A stretch of DNA of 64,000 nt from Chryseobacterium mucoviscidosis (GTDB lineage Bacteria > Bacteroidota > Bacteroidia > Flavobacteriales > Weeksellaceae): positions 124,001 through 188,000 of the forward strand of contig NZ_MVAG01000128.1 of the NCBI RefSeq assembly GCF_002177115.1, written 5' to 3'. Made by a program: the position numbers and the translations under genes. Each line of letters opens with the position of its first letter. Position 1 is the first letter of the stretch. The notes beneath the pieces were generated by a model, which was not told the origin of the DNA, did no database searches, and saw only the letters and a program-made list of their open reading frames with translations. Shown here piece by piece: positions 54,969 through 63,120 of the stretch.

Positions 54969-56084
54969 TTATTTTTTAATCACAATATTCATATTCATTC
55001 CTGCGCTCAGCTTTTCGATATCTTCTTTTTTATTGGAAGGCGTAAACTCAATTCTTACAGGAATTCTCTGCTGAACTTTAATGAAGTTTCCGGTAGAATT
55101 ATCCGTCGGAATATTAGAATATCTTGAACCTGTAGCCGCAGAAATCGCTGTAACCACTCCTTCAAATTGTTTTCCGCCCAAAGCATCGGCTGTCATCATC
55201 ATTTTTTCTCCTGTTTTTACATTCGGCATCTGACTTTCCAGAAAATTGGCAGTTACCCACTTCTGACCGTTCAAAACAATCGTCGCAACCTGTTGTCCCG
55301 GCTGAATCAACTGTCCTTCAGAAATCGTTCTTCTTCCCATCACTCCGTCATAAGGCGCGGTAATTACTGTATAAGAAAGATTAATTTTCGCCATATCCAA
55401 TGCGGATTTAGTTCGTTTAATTTCCGCATCAATGATCCCGAATTTACTTTTCACTTCTACAGTTGAAAGATTTGCCGACTGTTTCTGGTTGATTAAAGTC
55501 TGATACGCCGCTTTTTGTGCATCATACTCCGTTTTCACCTGATCGTACTGCTGTCTCGTCACCGCTTCGGAAGCTAGAAGGTTTTTGTAACGGTTTAAAT
55601 TCTGCTCAGCATTCCAGAGTCTTGCTTTTGCTCCCGCAATATTAGATTCCATTACATTCACGTTATTGGAAACCGTATTCACCGATGAACTTGTTGCCGC
55701 TCTTTGCGCCAAAGCATTTTGATACGCAGCTTCCGCCTGTCCGATCTGGGTTAAAATTTCGCGGTCATCCAATACAACAAGCGTATCTCCTTTTTTAACC
55801 TTTTGATGCTCAATGAATTTTATCTCTTTGATGTAAGCTGAAACTCTTGTATTGATAGGGTTGATAAATTCCTCAACCTGAGCCGCTTCCGTATAGGTTT
55901 TATCACCGATGTGAAAATATTGCGCAATCAGCCAGTACAATCCAAAACCAATCACGGCAAAAACCACGATATTGGAAATGACAGCTTTGATTCTGTTTTT
56001 CTTTCGTTCTTTTTTATTGGCTGCAGCTCCTGAATTGACAGGAGCCTGAGTTGTATTTTGTGTATCTTGTTCCTTGTTTTCCAT
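54969..56084 (-). CDS. HlyD/EmrA-type periplasmic adaptor
   Basis: 371 residues from ATG 56084 (MENKEQ). One membrane segment (about 35-55, AVISNIVVFAVIGFGLYWLI) anchors it. A biotinyl-lipoyl domain (EFINPINTRVSAYIKEIKFI and YTVITAPYDGVMGRRTISEG) flanks a coiled-coil hairpin (about 105-205). The longer frame starts at TTG 56096. It bridges the MFS pump and the TolC-like channel. Confidence 0.92.
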   Translation of the reverse strand: MENKEQDTQNTTQAPVNSGAAANKKERKKNRIKAVISNIVVFAVIGFGLYWLIAQYFHIGDKTYTEAAQVEEFINPINTRVSAYIKEIKFIEHQKVKKGDTLVVLDDREILTQIGQAEAAYQNALAQRAATSSSVNTVSNNVNVMESNIAGAKARLWNAEQNLNRYKNLLASEAVTRQQYDQVKTEYDAQKAAYQTLINQKQSANLSTVEVKSKFGIIDAEIKRTKSALDMAKINLSYTVITAPYDGVMGRRTISEGQLIQPGQQVATIVLNGQKWVTANFLESQMPNVKTGEKMMMTADALGGKQFEGVVTAISAATGSRYSNIPTDNSTGNFIKVQQRIPVRIEFTPSNKKEDIEKLSAGMNMNIVIKK

Positions 56085-56106
56085 TTTGTTTTTCAAATTT
56101 TAAATA

Positions 56107-57417
56107 TTAAAGTGTTCCGGTAGATTTTAAAAGATTATAATACTGATACAGCACATTGATTTCTCCATTTGCATAATCAAGCTCCGATTGTAACTTTTGG
56201 TTCTGCGCGTCGATCATTTCTGCCTGTACCGCCAACTGATTCAGATATTTAGCTTCGGTAATTTTATAGTTTTCTTCCGCCAGTTTTTTAGCATCATTTA
56301 AAATTCCCGCCTGCTGAATAGATTCCTGATATTTGGTATACGCCGCATTTACAGCCATATCAATATTCTGCTGCGTTAAAGTCATGGCATCATTCGCCTG
56401 CGTTTTCTGCAGCTCTCCCAGCTTCACTTTTTCTTTGGTTTTAAAAAGATTATCAATATTGTAACTTAATGAAATCCCCGTTTGCCAACCACCGGAATAC
56501 ATATCCAGAACAGGATTTCTTGTTGTAATCGGTCTTTGCAGAGAATATCCTCCAAAACCTGAAATCGTAGGCATTCTGTCGGTTTTAATAATTTCAATAT
56601 TTTTATCGGCAACATCAATATTTGTTTTCGCAGATTTCAGCAAAGGATTGCTGTCATGAGCGAGATTTACATAATACTCGATCCCGATTCCCGATTCTTT
56701 GTTCTGCAAACTTTCTACAGGAACAATTTCAGTATCAGTGGGTAATCCTAAAGCAATGCTTAAATTATAATTCAGAATTTTTTTATTGTTTTTTAACGTT
56801 AAAATACCCTGATCTAAATTTTTGATTGCCAGTTCACCACGAATGACCTCATTTCTCGTCACCATTCCCTGCTGATAAAATTTCTGAATATTTTTCAGTC
56901 TTTCCTGAGCCAGTTTTTTATTGTTCTGAAAAACTGCTTCCTGATTTAAAATTTTATAAATATCCAGATAATTTGAAATGACCAGAAGTTTTACGTCCTG
57001 TTTATTCTTTTCCAGATCCAGTTTGGAAAGCTGCTCACGAAGTCCCGCCATTTCAATAGATTTGTTCACCAATCCGCCTTTAAAAATAAGCTGTGTTGCC
57101 TGAACCGCATACGAACTTCCGTAGTGCGGCATTGGAATATTAGTGGAATTTAAGAAATCTTTGTCGATCGCAACCACATCGCCTAAGTAGAACTGACTGG
57201 TAGAAGCTGTAATGTTCGGCAGTTTCTGTAGTTTTACCACTTCCGTATTCTGTCTGGCAATGTCGATATTCTGTGCCGAAACTTTCAGTTGCTGATGATT
57301 CTGCACCGCGAGTTCGGCAACTTCGTCTACAGTGAGCTGTTTTATTTCCTGTGAAAAAAACAGCGCAGGAAATAAGGCTATCACGAGTGATAGCGCTGTT
57401 TTTATGTTCTTAACCAT
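56107..57417 (-). CDS. TolC-like outer-membrane efflux channel
   Basis: 436 residues with a signal peptide (ending FFSQE). Two duplicated halves of long helices with coiled-coil character (AELAVQNHQQLKVSAQNI and SQNIDMAVNAAYTKYQESI-like stretches) give the OEP fold. First gene of the efflux operon, with its own strong promoter. Confidence 0.92.
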   Translation of the reverse strand: MVKNIKTALSLVIALFPALFFSQEIKQLTVDEVAELAVQNHQQLKVSAQNIDIARQNTEVVKLQKLPNITASTSQFYLGDVVAIDKDFLNSTNIPMPHYGSSYAVQATQLIFKGGLVNKSIEMAGLREQLSKLDLEKNKQDVKLLVISNYLDIYKILNQEAVFQNNKKLAQERLKNIQKFYQQGMVTRNEVIRGELAIKNLDQGILTLKNNKKILNYNLSIALGLPTDTEIVPVESLQNKESGIGIEYYVNLAHDSNPLLKSAKTNIDVADKNIEIIKTDRMPTISGFGGYSLQRPITTRNPVLDMYSGGWQTGISLSYNIDNLFKTKEKVKLGELQKTQANDAMTLTQQNIDMAVNAAYTKYQESIQQAGILNDAKKLAEENYKITEAKYLNQLAVQAEMIDAQNQKLQSELDYANGEINVLYQYYNLLKSTGTL

Positions 57418-57437
57418 TTTACCTTGTTTTACGGATA

Positions 57438-57468
57438 CAAAGGTACGGCAGCAACAAACTCAAACAAA
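57438..57468 (-). promoter_or_regulatory. Promoter of the tripartite efflux operon
   Basis: TTTG (57468-57465), a 19-base spacer and TACCTTTG (57445-57438) on the minus strand, about 20 bases before the TolC-like ATG. Both boxes match well. Confidence 0.78.
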
Positions 57469-57506
57469 TGTTTAAGAATTGGAAAAAGATGTTCAAATGT
57501 AAGATT

Positions 57507-58352
57507 TTAGTTTTCGAACTGATTTCTGTATTGAGAAGGACTTTCGCCCAGATGTTTTTTAAAAAAGTGCGAAAAAGAATAAGGATCACTAAAACCGAGA
57601 ATACCGGAAATCTCCGAAACCGGCTTATTTGAAGAGTTCAGCAGTACTTTTGCCTCGTTCATCACAATCAGTGAAATAATCTGGCTTGCCGACTTTCCCG
57701 TAATCTCTTTTACAACCGCCGAAAGATGTCTGGTTGTAATCGACTGACGTTGCGCATAGAACTCCACGCTTCGCTCATGGGTGTGGTGTTGCGCGAGATC
57801 ATTCAGGAAAATAAAAACAATTTCTTCCTGTCTGGACATCTGGCTCATAGAATTGCTGTCTTCCTTGGAAATAATTCCTGCCATCTGATAACAGAAAACA
57901 GAAAAAAGATGTTCAACAATTTCTTTCTTGTAGGTCATTTCTGTCTCAGAATCGAGAATATATTTCAGGAAATTAACACTTTTCCAGACCACTTCCAGTT
58001 CATCCGGTTCGAAAGGAACACCAATGTTCATCTGCTGCCTGAAGTAACGGTAAGTAATTAATCTGTTGAATTTCAAAGATAAGGCGGAGATAAATTCACG
58101 TTTGTAAGAAACCATTCTCGACTGGAAATCATCACTGATGGAGATCATTTCGTACACCGTCTGAGGATCCGTCACCATAAACATATTGGCAGAAAGCTCA
58201 AGATCGCGGAAGTGCTGTTTCAGCTTAATGCTTCCGGTTTTCACAAAGATAAACGCAGGATTATCAGGACGGAACGGTTTATCGACAGAAATTCTCTCGA
58301 AAATATTATGTTGCGTAAAGATTTCAACCCCGAATTTTTCTAAGACAGACAT
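57507..58352 (-). CDS. AraC-family regulator of the efflux operon
   Basis: 281 residues from ATG 58352. The N-terminal cupin-like sensor region (about 1-150) is followed by an AraC HTH (about 185-281; LSAVVKEITGKSASQIISL and YSFSHFFKKHLGESPSQYR). The longer frame starts at a GTG at 58385, but a promoter lies inside it, so MSVLEKFGVE is preferred. It lies upstream of, and in the same direction as, the TolC-HlyD-MFS genes and probably controls them. Confidence 0.9.
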   Translation of the reverse strand: MSVLEKFGVEIFTQHNIFERISVDKPFRPDNPAFIFVKTGSIKLKQHFRDLELSANMFMVTDPQTVYEMISISDDFQSRMVSYKREFISALSLKFNRLITYRYFRQQMNIGVPFEPDELEVVWKSVNFLKYILDSETEMTYKKEIVEHLFSVFCYQMAGIISKEDSNSMSQMSRQEEIVFIFLNDLAQHHTHERSVEFYAQRQSITTRHLSAVVKEITGKSASQIISLIVMNEAKVLLNSSNKPVSEISGILGFSDPYSFSHFFKKHLGESPSQYRNQFEN

Positions 58353-58356
58353 AGTA

Positions 58357-58387
58357 CAAATGTAAGCAATCTCTTGAGCGATCACAA
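58357..58387 (-). promoter_or_regulatory. Promoter of the AraC regulator, at its start codon
   Basis: TTG (58387-58385), a 20-base spacer and TACATTTG (58364-58357); the last G is 5 bases before ATG 58352. It implies a leaderless or near-leaderless transcript. Confidence 0.72.
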
Positions 58388-58422
58388 AAATTTATTATTT
58401 TAGTGTTTTCCAAATTAATGAT

Positions 58423-58896
58423 ATGAGAAAAATTGATTTACTATTTGCAGAATACGCCGAAAGCCACAGAAACTCGACCAATAAACTGATCCACTGGATC
58501 TGTGTTCCTTTAATTTTCTGGACAATTTTAGGTTTTATTTCTATCATTCCTTCAAAATCAATTGGCTTCAGGTACATCGGCGAAATCAGCTATATAAGCT
58601 TTGCTGCCATCGCTTTAGTGACCATTTTTTACACCAGACTTTCTTTTTTAATCGGTCTGATTATGTTTTTCGTGATGATTTTAATGGAAAGTTTCGCTTA
58701 TGGAATCAATATCCGTTTTGAAGAAAAATCGTGGATGGTTTACCTCGCTGTTTTTGTAATAACGTGGATTTTTCAGTTTGTAGGACATAAGATTGAGGGC
58801 AAAAAACCTTCTTTCCTGAAAGATTTGCAGTTCCTTTTGGTAGGACCGATCTGGCTGTTGAGTTTTATTCTTAAAAAACTGGGAATCAGATATTAA
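58423..58896 (+). CDS. Mpo1-like (DUF962) membrane protein
   Basis: 157 residues with about four membrane segments. FAEYAESHRNSTNKLIHWI and FQFVGHKIEGKKPSFLKDL are the DUF962/Mpo1 motifs with conserved His residues. Yeast Mpo1 is an Fe-dependent 2-hydroxy fatty acid dioxygenase; activity here is inference. It diverges from the AraC gene. Confidence 0.87.
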   Translation: MRKIDLLFAEYAESHRNSTNKLIHWICVPLIFWTILGFISIIPSKSIGFRYIGEISYISFAAIALVTIFYTRLSFLIGLIMFFVMILMESFAYGINIRFEEKSWMVYLAVFVITWIFQFVGHKIEGKKPSFLKDLQFLLVGPIWLLSFILKKLGIRY

Positions 58897-58961
58897 TTGT
58901 AATGATTGATGAATGATAAATGATAATTGATGATCGATAACTGAAACGGATGATTAAAGAT

Positions 58962-59062
58962 GGAAGTTGGTTTTCAGGCTATACAACTTCCCTCTTACTA
59001 TATTGTGTTTCCAGCAAGAGTTATTTCAACCGTTGAAGTCGCGCATATAAAACTTCCCTCTT
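58962..59062. repeat. Short inverted repeat and AACTTCCCTCTT motif
   Basis: GGAAGTTG (58962-58969) pairs with CAACTTCC (58984-58991). AACTTCCCTCTT recurs about 70 bases on, and a related pair lies at 2547-2607. Confidence 0.5.
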
Positions 59063-59085
59063 CCGGCATCAAACTTCTAACCTTA

Positions 59086-60153
59086 TTAATCTTCAAGAGC
59101 ATAAACGGCAAAACTTGCCAACCAATGATCTCCCCCGTAATTTCCCTGAAAAAGCAATGGCAATCCGTTGTTTAAAAATACTTTGGCTGTTTTCTCAAAT
59201 TTCTGTTTCAAAGGATGATTTGCAGGAAGCGATTTAGCGATTCCTTTCATGCACCACGCTTTAGAAAAAGATAAACCAACCAAATGAACCGTCTGATAAT
59301 CTGATAGATCACTCACCACCGGAATTTTTTCAATATTTTCCAGGCTTCGCTTTTCATAGAAATTATTTAACCATACGACAAATTCTTTTTGGGGTAAAAC
59401 GCGTCGCATGAGATCTGCAATTTCCAGACTTGGCGAAAAGAAATCCGATCCGTCCGGTTCTAGATAAGCGGGTGTTTTTGTATTTTTCAGATAAAAATAT
59501 TTCGCTTTTTCAATAAGCTGATTTTCAAAATATTTATCTCCGGTCGCTCTTGCCCAATCGAGTGCAAAAACCATTGCAAAAGCAGTATTGGGATGAACTC
59601 CCGTTCTGTTAGGGTAGGTTTGTTTAGGCAAAAAAGTCTTCCACGAAGCTAAAATTTTATCGGTAAGAGGCTTTAGATTCTCATGCCATATTTTTGCTTT
59701 GGGATGATTCCATGTTGTCAGTTCTTCGTCCAATTTCAATAACCAAGCCCATCCGTACGTTCTTTCGAATGTTCCGGTTAGCTGATATTTGGTGAAATAA
59801 TCGGCTTCGGTCTGTAAATTTTCTTTTTTAAATGAATTGTCTAGAATGTTTTCAATGTCTTTTGCTACGGAAAGACCGGGTTTTGTTTTCAGCAGCCGAA
59901 GCAGCATCCAGTGTCCGTGAACAGAGCTGTGCCAATCGAAGCAGCCATAAAAACTGGGATGAAGATCTTTAGGACTTAAAGGAACTTCTTTTTCGTTATT
60001 GATGATATGCGCCGTTTTGTTCGGATATTCCTGATTGATACAATGAAGCGGCTTTTCAGATAATCTCACCGCCATTTCATCGGTAAGTTTCAGAATTTCC
60101 TGACCAAACATCATAAACGGTAAAAAAACGATAGCTAAAAGACTCTTTTTCAT
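59086..60153 (-). CDS. Exported DUF2891 protein
   Basis: 355 residues with a signal peptide (ending FGQE). HPSFYGCFDWHSSVHGHWML is the DUF2891 hallmark, and the rest is helical (GVHPNTAFAMVFALDWARAT, GLSFSKAWCMKGIA). No function is established for the family; a helical (alpha/alpha)-toroid-like fold and a carbohydrate role are plausible. Confidence 0.85.
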   Translation of the reverse strand: MKKSLLAIVFLPFMMFGQEILKLTDEMAVRLSEKPLHCINQEYPNKTAHIINNEKEVPLSPKDLHPSFYGCFDWHSSVHGHWMLLRLLKTKPGLSVAKDIENILDNSFKKENLQTEADYFTKYQLTGTFERTYGWAWLLKLDEELTTWNHPKAKIWHENLKPLTDKILASWKTFLPKQTYPNRTGVHPNTAFAMVFALDWARATGDKYFENQLIEKAKYFYLKNTKTPAYLEPDGSDFFSPSLEIADLMRRVLPQKEFVVWLNNFYEKRSLENIEKIPVVSDLSDYQTVHLVGLSFSKAWCMKGIAKSLPANHPLKQKFEKTAKVFLNNGLPLLFQGNYGGDHWLASFAVYALED

Positions 60154-60311
60154 TCATTAAAAATATAAAATAAATTCAATTTTTCATTTGCGATCAGGCT
60201 AAAAATAGAAATTCATAAATTATCTTCAATTATTTTAAATATTTATTAGAAATTCATCCTTTAAAACAATTTTAAGCATGATTTTTGATCATGTTCCCGA
60301 AACTTTTATTC

Positions 60312-61181
60312 ATGAAAAAATTATTTCTACTGTTATTCTGTTTAATCCTTATCCATTGTGGAAAATCTGAAAAAATTGCAGATGCCGCAGTTGCAATGGA
60401 AATTACGGCAAACGACACCGACAAAGCATTTCTAAAGGAAGAAGCACCACCGCCACCAAACAGTATTTCGGAAAAAATAGCTTCTAACAACAATCCCTCT
60501 TCTTCTCAAACCAATCTAACCATTTCCAAAAAGATCATCAAAAACGGCGATCTAAAAATTCAGGTCGGAGACATTAAAAAAGCTCAGGATCAGGTTAGTA
60601 GCATTGTAAAAAGTAACAAAGCCTATATTCAGAAAGAAGAGTTTCAGAATAATGATAATGAGGAAAATATCGATTTAACCATCAGAGTTCCTCATCAGAA
60701 TTTCGATGCTTTGGTGAATTCTTTTTCAGATGGTGTCGGTTCGGTTTTGTATAAAAATATCTCTTCAGATGATATAACGGAAGAATATACTGATGTTTCC
60801 ATAAAACTTGCCAATAAAAAGATTTATCTTGAGAAATACAGAGATATGCTGAAAAGTGCAAAAACAACGAAAGACATTTTGGAAATTCAGGAAAACATCC
60901 GTGAACTGGAAGATGAAATTGATGTTTCGGAAGGCAGACTTCGTTTTATAGACGACCGCGTGAATTACAGCACTTTAAACCTTATTTTATACAAAGAAAA
61001 AGCAAGAACTTCCGCCACTTCGAAGGTTGGTTTCGGAAGCCGTTTCGGAGATTCGGTAACGGAAGGCTGGAACAGTTTTGTGGCTTTTCTTTTAGGAATT
61101 ATTTCGCTTTGGCCTTTCTTTCTGCTGATTCCTGTAGCTGTATTTCTTTGGAGAAAATGGAGAAACAGGAAGAAAAAATAA
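60312..61181 (+). CDS. DUF4349 lipoprotein with membrane anchor
   Basis: 289 residues from ATG 60312. A lipobox ends LIHC (Cys13-16). The DUF4349 region (about 75-260) contains KKIIKNGDLKIQVGDIKKAQ and a coiled coil (ILEIQENIRELEDEIDVSEG). One C-terminal transmembrane segment is followed by KWRNRKKK. The longer frame begins at TTG 60285. Function unknown. Confidence 0.85.
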   Translation: MKKLFLLLFCLILIHCGKSEKIADAAVAMEITANDTDKAFLKEEAPPPPNSISEKIASNNNPSSSQTNLTISKKIIKNGDLKIQVGDIKKAQDQVSSIVKSNKAYIQKEEFQNNDNEENIDLTIRVPHQNFDALVNSFSDGVGSVLYKNISSDDITEEYTDVSIKLANKKIYLEKYRDMLKSAKTTKDILEIQENIRELEDEIDVSEGRLRFIDDRVNYSTLNLILYKEKARTSATSKVGFGSRFGDSVTEGWNSFVAFLLGIISLWPFFLLIPVAVFLWRKWRNRKKK

Positions 61182-61219
61182 ATGATAAAAATGTTTTCAA
61201 TATCAGATCATTACAAAGA

Positions 61220-61312
61220 CTTCGACAAGCTCAGTCTGACACCGCTACAAAATAAAAGTTAGTATTAGAGATATCATGCTGAGCCTAGAGTTTATCCTGA
61301 GCTTGACCAAAG
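61220..61312. repeat. Inverted repeat CTTCGACAAGCTCAG family, copy 3
   Basis: CTTCGACAAGCTCAGTCTGA at the left, and ATGCTGAGCCTAGAGTTTAT then CCTGAGCTTGACC at the right. Shares its arms with 23871 and 30588. Confidence 0.65.
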
Positions 61313-61368
61313 AAAGCGTCTTTTTTAGATAAACAACCTGCAAAATCTGCGGGAGATTACAAAACCTT

Positions 61369-62067
61369 CTATTTTCCCAAAACAAATACCGCAGGAATTT
61401 TATGGAGTTCCGGTTTTTGCTTCTGCCACTCTTTTATGGTTTTTGTTTTAATAAATTCCTGTTCAGCATCGTTGATATTGGCGGCGATGCAAAGCTTTGT
61501 GTTTGGTGATAAAAACTTAGTCAGATCTTCAAAAAGGGCGTTGTTTCTGTAAGGGGTTTCCATAAAAATCTGCGAATATCCTGTCTTCTGAACCAGACTT
61601 TCTAGCTGAAGAATCTGCTTCTTCTTTTCACTTTTATCAATCGGAAGATAGCCGTTGAAGGTGAATTCCTGACCGTTAAAGCCACTGGAAATTAGCGCTA
61701 AAATAATCGATGAAGGTCCTGAAATCGGGATAACGCGGATGTTTTTCTCATGACACCATTTCACCATCAGATTTCCCGGATCTGCAATGCACGGAAGTCC
61801 CGCTTCAGAAAGCAAGCCGAAATCCTGACCTTTTAGCATCAGTTGCTGCGCTTCTTTAATATCTGCATTTTCTGTGTATTTATCCAGCAAAAAAAGTTTC
61901 AGCTCCGACTGTTTTTTTTCAGGAGCGAAAAATTTAACCACTTTTCTGGCAGTTTTTTCATTTTCCACGAAGAAGTAATCGGTCTGCATGATATACTCTT
62001 TAATCACCGGTGAAAAATGCGTAATAGAGGTGTTTTCCGAAAGATAAGCAGGAAGTAAAAAAAGCAT
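61369..62067 (-). CDS. Tetrapyrrole-methylase-family SAM methyltransferase (RsmI-like, short)
   Basis: 232 residues. LLSEAGLPCIADPG is the RsmI-like SDAGxPxISDPG loop, ISGPSSIILALISSGF the second motif, and FMETPYRN the third. Full RsmI is about 280 residues, and this shorter form is a Bacteroidota paralogue whose substrate is not clear. It lies five bases after the NTF2-like gene, so it is in the dnaA-side operon. Confidence 0.85.
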   Translation of the reverse strand: MLFLLPAYLSENTSITHFSPVIKEYIMQTDYFFVENEKTARKVVKFFAPEKKQSELKLFLLDKYTENADIKEAQQLMLKGQDFGLLSEAGLPCIADPGNLMVKWCHEKNIRVIPISGPSSIILALISSGFNGQEFTFNGYLPIDKSEKKKQILQLESLVQKTGYSQIFMETPYRNNALFEDLTKFLSPNTKLCIAANINDAEQEFIKTKTIKEWQKQKPELHKIPAVFVLGK

Positions 62068-62071
62068 GATT

Positions 62072-62572
62072 TTATTTTTTTGTTCTTTCTTTTAAAGAAG
62101 GTTGTGGGTAATATTTTGTAAGATCCATGGAAAAAGAAACGGAAGTAATTTTCCATTTGCCGTCGGTTTTCATTAAAGTCCAGATTTCTTTTCCCCAGTT
62201 CAGCATTTTGCCGTCATGCCAGAAACTGTAATCGAAATTAGCGGAAGCAATAGATCCGTCTTCGATAATTTTCATATTATCAAATTTTTCCTCCGATTTA
62301 TTGTCTTTAAAACTTTTAATGAAGGCTTTGTAATTATCTGTAAAATAAATTTTTTCGTCGGGATATTCTGTTATCACTTTTTTGTAGGTACGATCTGTAT
62401 ATACTCCCGTCCAGAGAACCGGATCCTGAAAAAGCGATACAAACTTTGCCTCATCTCTGGTTTTAATGCAGTTCATAAAATCATCCATCATGGTACGGAT
62501 GGCGATTTCATCTTTTGTCTGGGCAAAAGCAAAACTGCTGTAAAAAAGAAAAAGGACGAAAAATTTCTTCAT
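62072..62572 (-). CDS. Exported NTF2-like (DUF4440-type) protein
   Basis: 166 residues with a signal peptide (ending FAFAQ). The NTF2-like fold follows (IRTMMDDFMNCIKTRDEAKF, ANFDYSFWHDGKMLNWGKEI). It resembles the protein at 37933 in size and order of motifs. Two bases separate it from the phosphatase upstream. Function unknown. Confidence 0.78.
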   Translation of the reverse strand: MKKFFVLFLFYSSFAFAQTKDEIAIRTMMDDFMNCIKTRDEAKFVSLFQDPVLWTGVYTDRTYKKVITEYPDEKIYFTDNYKAFIKSFKDNKSEEKFDNMKIIEDGSIASANFDYSFWHDGKMLNWGKEIWTLMKTDGKWKITSVSFSMDLTKYYPQPSLKERTKK

Positions 62573-62574
62573 AA

Positions 62575-63024
62575 TTATTTTGAAATTTTATTTAAAACAG
62601 CATCGCAGCCACGATCCAGCAAATGATAGACGTCTTCAAATTCCTGCATATCTCCCCAATAAGGATCGGGAACTTCAGCATTTTCATGATCGCCCAAAAC
62701 TTCAAGAAATAAAGACACTTTTTTTCGCTGTTCTTCATTTTTAGCTTTAGAAACCACATCAGCCAAAACATCCACATCCATGCAGTAGATTTTATCAAAT
62801 GTTTCAAAATCAGACTGCGTTATCGGTCTGGATCTCTGTTTCGAAATATCAATTCCGTGGTTTGAAGCGGTTTTAATGGCTCTTTTGTCGGGATGATTTC
62901 CTTCGTGCATGGAAATAGTTCCTGCAGAATCTATTACAAAATTTTCAGGAGCCTTTGCTTTCATAATTCCTTCTGCTAAAGGACTTCTGCAAATGTTTCC
63001 CAGACATACCATTAATATTTTCAT
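62575..63024 (-). CDS. Low-molecular-weight protein tyrosine phosphatase
   Basis: 149 residues from ATG 63024. The P-loop is CLGNICRSP (C-X5-R-S) with the nucleophilic Cys at position 7, and DPYWGD carries the general-acid Asp. The longer frame begins at TTG 63057 and adds 11 residues. It dephosphorylates Tyr or arginine-type substrates in the cytoplasm. It lies downstream of dnaA on the same strand. Confidence 0.93.
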   Translation of the reverse strand: MKILMVCLGNICRSPLAEGIMKAKAPENFVIDSAGTISMHEGNHPDKRAIKTASNHGIDISKQRSRPITQSDFETFDKIYCMDVDVLADVVSKAKNEEQRKKVSLFLEVLGDHENAEVPDPYWGDMQEFEDVYHLLDRGCDAVLNKISK

Positions 63025-63120
63025 CTCAGTCTCAGGTTTTAATGTTTCAGGTAACAAAACTAAATAAAAAATGAAGAATAAAATTATTCTCCATTTTCTG
63101 TATTTAAATTAAATTATTTC

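Noticed and set aside
58353..58385. AraC start at GTG 58385
   Set aside because: A full promoter lies inside; the ATG at 58352 is 5 bases past its -7 box.
63025..63120. Chromosomal origin next to dnaA
   Set aside because: No DnaA boxes (TTATCCACA-like) were seen in the 96-base gap; the other side lies outside the window.
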